From positions 1-6,478 of the forward strand of contig JAENXO010000153.1 of the NCBI GenBank assembly GCA_016649455.1: a DNA stretch of 6,478 nucleotides. The letters are read 5' to 3'. This DNA comes from Gemmatimonadota bacterium (GTDB taxonomy: Bacteria; Gemmatimonadota; Gemmatimonadetes; Palauibacterales; Palauibacteraceae). A program made the position numbers and the translations under genes. This document shows, piece after piece, positions 5,685 through 6,478 of this stretch. The number at the start of each line of letters is the position of its first letter. The stretch's first letter is position 1. The notes below the pieces were generated by a model. That model did not search any database. It was not told the origin of the DNA and saw only the letters and a list, made by a program, of their open reading frames with translations.

Positions 5685-6478
5685 ATGGAAGCACCGGCGG
5701 CACAGGACTACGCCCCCGACCTGATGGACAAGCTCGTCTCCCTGTGCAAGCGCAAGGGATTCATCTTCCAGTCCTCCGAGATCTATGGCGGAGTCGGCGC
5801 GGTCTACGATTACGGCCCGCTGGGTGTGGAGCTGAAGCAAAACGTGAAATCCGCCTGGTGGGCGGAGATGGTTCACGGTCGGAACGACGTCGAGGGCGTC
5901 GACGCGGGGATTCTCATGCACCCCGACGTGTGGGTGGCAAGCGGTCACGTCGAGGGGTTCACCGATCCGCTCGTCGAGTGCCGGAACTGTCACCGCCGGT
6001 TCCGGGAGGACCTGCTCGAGTCGGATCAGTGCCCGAGCTGCGGGATGAAGGAGCAGTTTACGGAGGCCCGTCAGTTCAACCTGATGTTCAAGACGTTCAT
6101 GGGAGCGGTCGAGGACTCCACCTCCACTGTCTACCTGCGCCCGGAAACGGCGCAGGGGATCTTCGTCAATTTCCGCAATGTGCTCGACTCCTCCCGGCAG
6201 AAGGTCCCGTTCGGGATCGCCCAGGTCGGCAAGGCGTTCCGCAACGAAATCACGCCCGGGAATTTCACTTTTCGGACTCGCGAGTTCGAGCAGATGGAGA
6301 TGCAGTTCTTCGTCGAGCCGGGCACGGACGAGGAGTGGTTCGAGACCTGGCGCGATCGGAGACTGGCCTGGGTGAAGTCGCTCGGGATCAGGGAGGACCG
6401 GCTCCGTCTGCACCCGCACGGCCCCGACGAGCTTGCGCACTACGCTAAGGACGCCGTCGATCTCGAATACCTTCTCCC
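5685..6478 (+). CDS. glyS: Glycyl-tRNA synthetase, alpha2 type; N-terminal 264 codons, 3' end beyond window
   Basis: Class II aminoacyl-tRNA synthetase that charges tRNA-Gly; this is the single-chain homodimeric form, not the enteric alpha2beta2 GlyQ/GlyS. Reading from ATG 5685 gives an open frame to the window end with LMDKLVSLCKRKGFIFQSSE (13-32), YGGVGAVYDYGPLGVELK (34-51) and the motif-2 region YLRPETAQGIFVNF (150-163) with GIAQVGKAFRNEITPGNFTF (177-196) and REFEQMEMQFF (199-209). The stretch closely recalls the Thermus thermophilus enzyme. A zinc-ribbon pattern, CRNC (Cys99, Cys102) and CPSC (Cys116, Cys119), lies in the insertion between the first motifs. The C-terminal catalytic remainder and anticodon domain are off the edge. 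An in-frame TTG at 5673, with GTGAG about eight bases upstream, is an equally possible start and would add four residues (Leu codon read as Met, then Ser-Glu-Asn). Neither start has a strong ribosome site. Confidence 0.96.
   Translation, partial: MEAPAAQDYAPDLMDKLVSLCKRKGFIFQSSEIYGGVGAVYDYGPLGVELKQNVKSAWWAEMVHGRNDVEGVDAGILMHPDVWVASGHVEGFTDPLVECRNCHRRFREDLLESDQCPSCGMKEQFTEARQFNLMFKTFMGAVEDSTSTVYLRPETAQGIFVNFRNVLDSSRQKVPFGIAQVGKAFRNEITPGNFTFRTREFEQMEMQFFVEPGTDEEWFETWRDRRLAWVKSLGIREDRLRLHPHGPDELAHYAKDAVDLEYLL

Noticed and set aside
5586..6440. Minus-strand open frame (284 codons) opposite glyS
   Set aside because: The plus strand encodes an unmistakable glycyl-tRNA synthetase. The antisense frame has no recognisable family features.

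Overview
This is a high-GC bacterial window (about two thirds G+C by eye, with G/C-ending codons dominating). It is densely coded and holds seven genes, two of them cut by the window edges. No rRNA, tRNA, CRISPR array, insertion sequence or phage gene was found. The glycyl-tRNA synthetase is the single-chain alpha2 type with a zinc ribbon. Together with the codon bias and a Tat-type lipoprotein, this suggests a Gemmatimonadota-like or other high-GC non-enteric lineage. That assignment is a guess from overall resemblance; no alignment was run.

Layout. Five genes run leftward from about 4357 to the left edge in one tight string: a glycerophosphodiester phosphodiesterase (3527-4357), a predicted Tat-exported alpha/beta-hydrolase lipoprotein (2649-3485), DNA polymerase IV dinB (1448-2638), an HD-superfamily hydrolase (868-1455) and a tryptophanase-type beta-eliminating lyase (right-hand 875 bases only). 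Gaps are 41 bp, 10 bp, then two 8-bp start/stop overlaps, so dinB, the HD gene and tnaA are very probably translationally coupled. A 98-bp divergent intergenic region follows. It contains a perfect 16-bp palindrome at 4401-4416 flanked by near-identical 10-bp direct repeats, which I read as a candidate operator. Rightward from it run a glycerate 2-kinase (4456-5556) and, after about 130 bp with its own possible promoter, glycyl-tRNA synthetase (5685 to the right edge).

How the genes fit together. The divergent pair handles small C3 metabolites: the phosphodiesterase should release glycerol 3-phosphate from phospholipid head-group diesters, and the kinase should feed glycerate into glycolysis as 2-phosphoglycerate. 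The rest of the leftward string is functionally mixed: an exported esterase, translesion synthesis, an unassigned phosphohydrolase and tryptophan breakdown to indole, pyruvate and ammonia. Every gene belongs to a recognisable family. I see no convincing new multi-gene system. The best leads are the palindromic operator candidate and the coupling of a translesion polymerase to an indole-forming enzyme.
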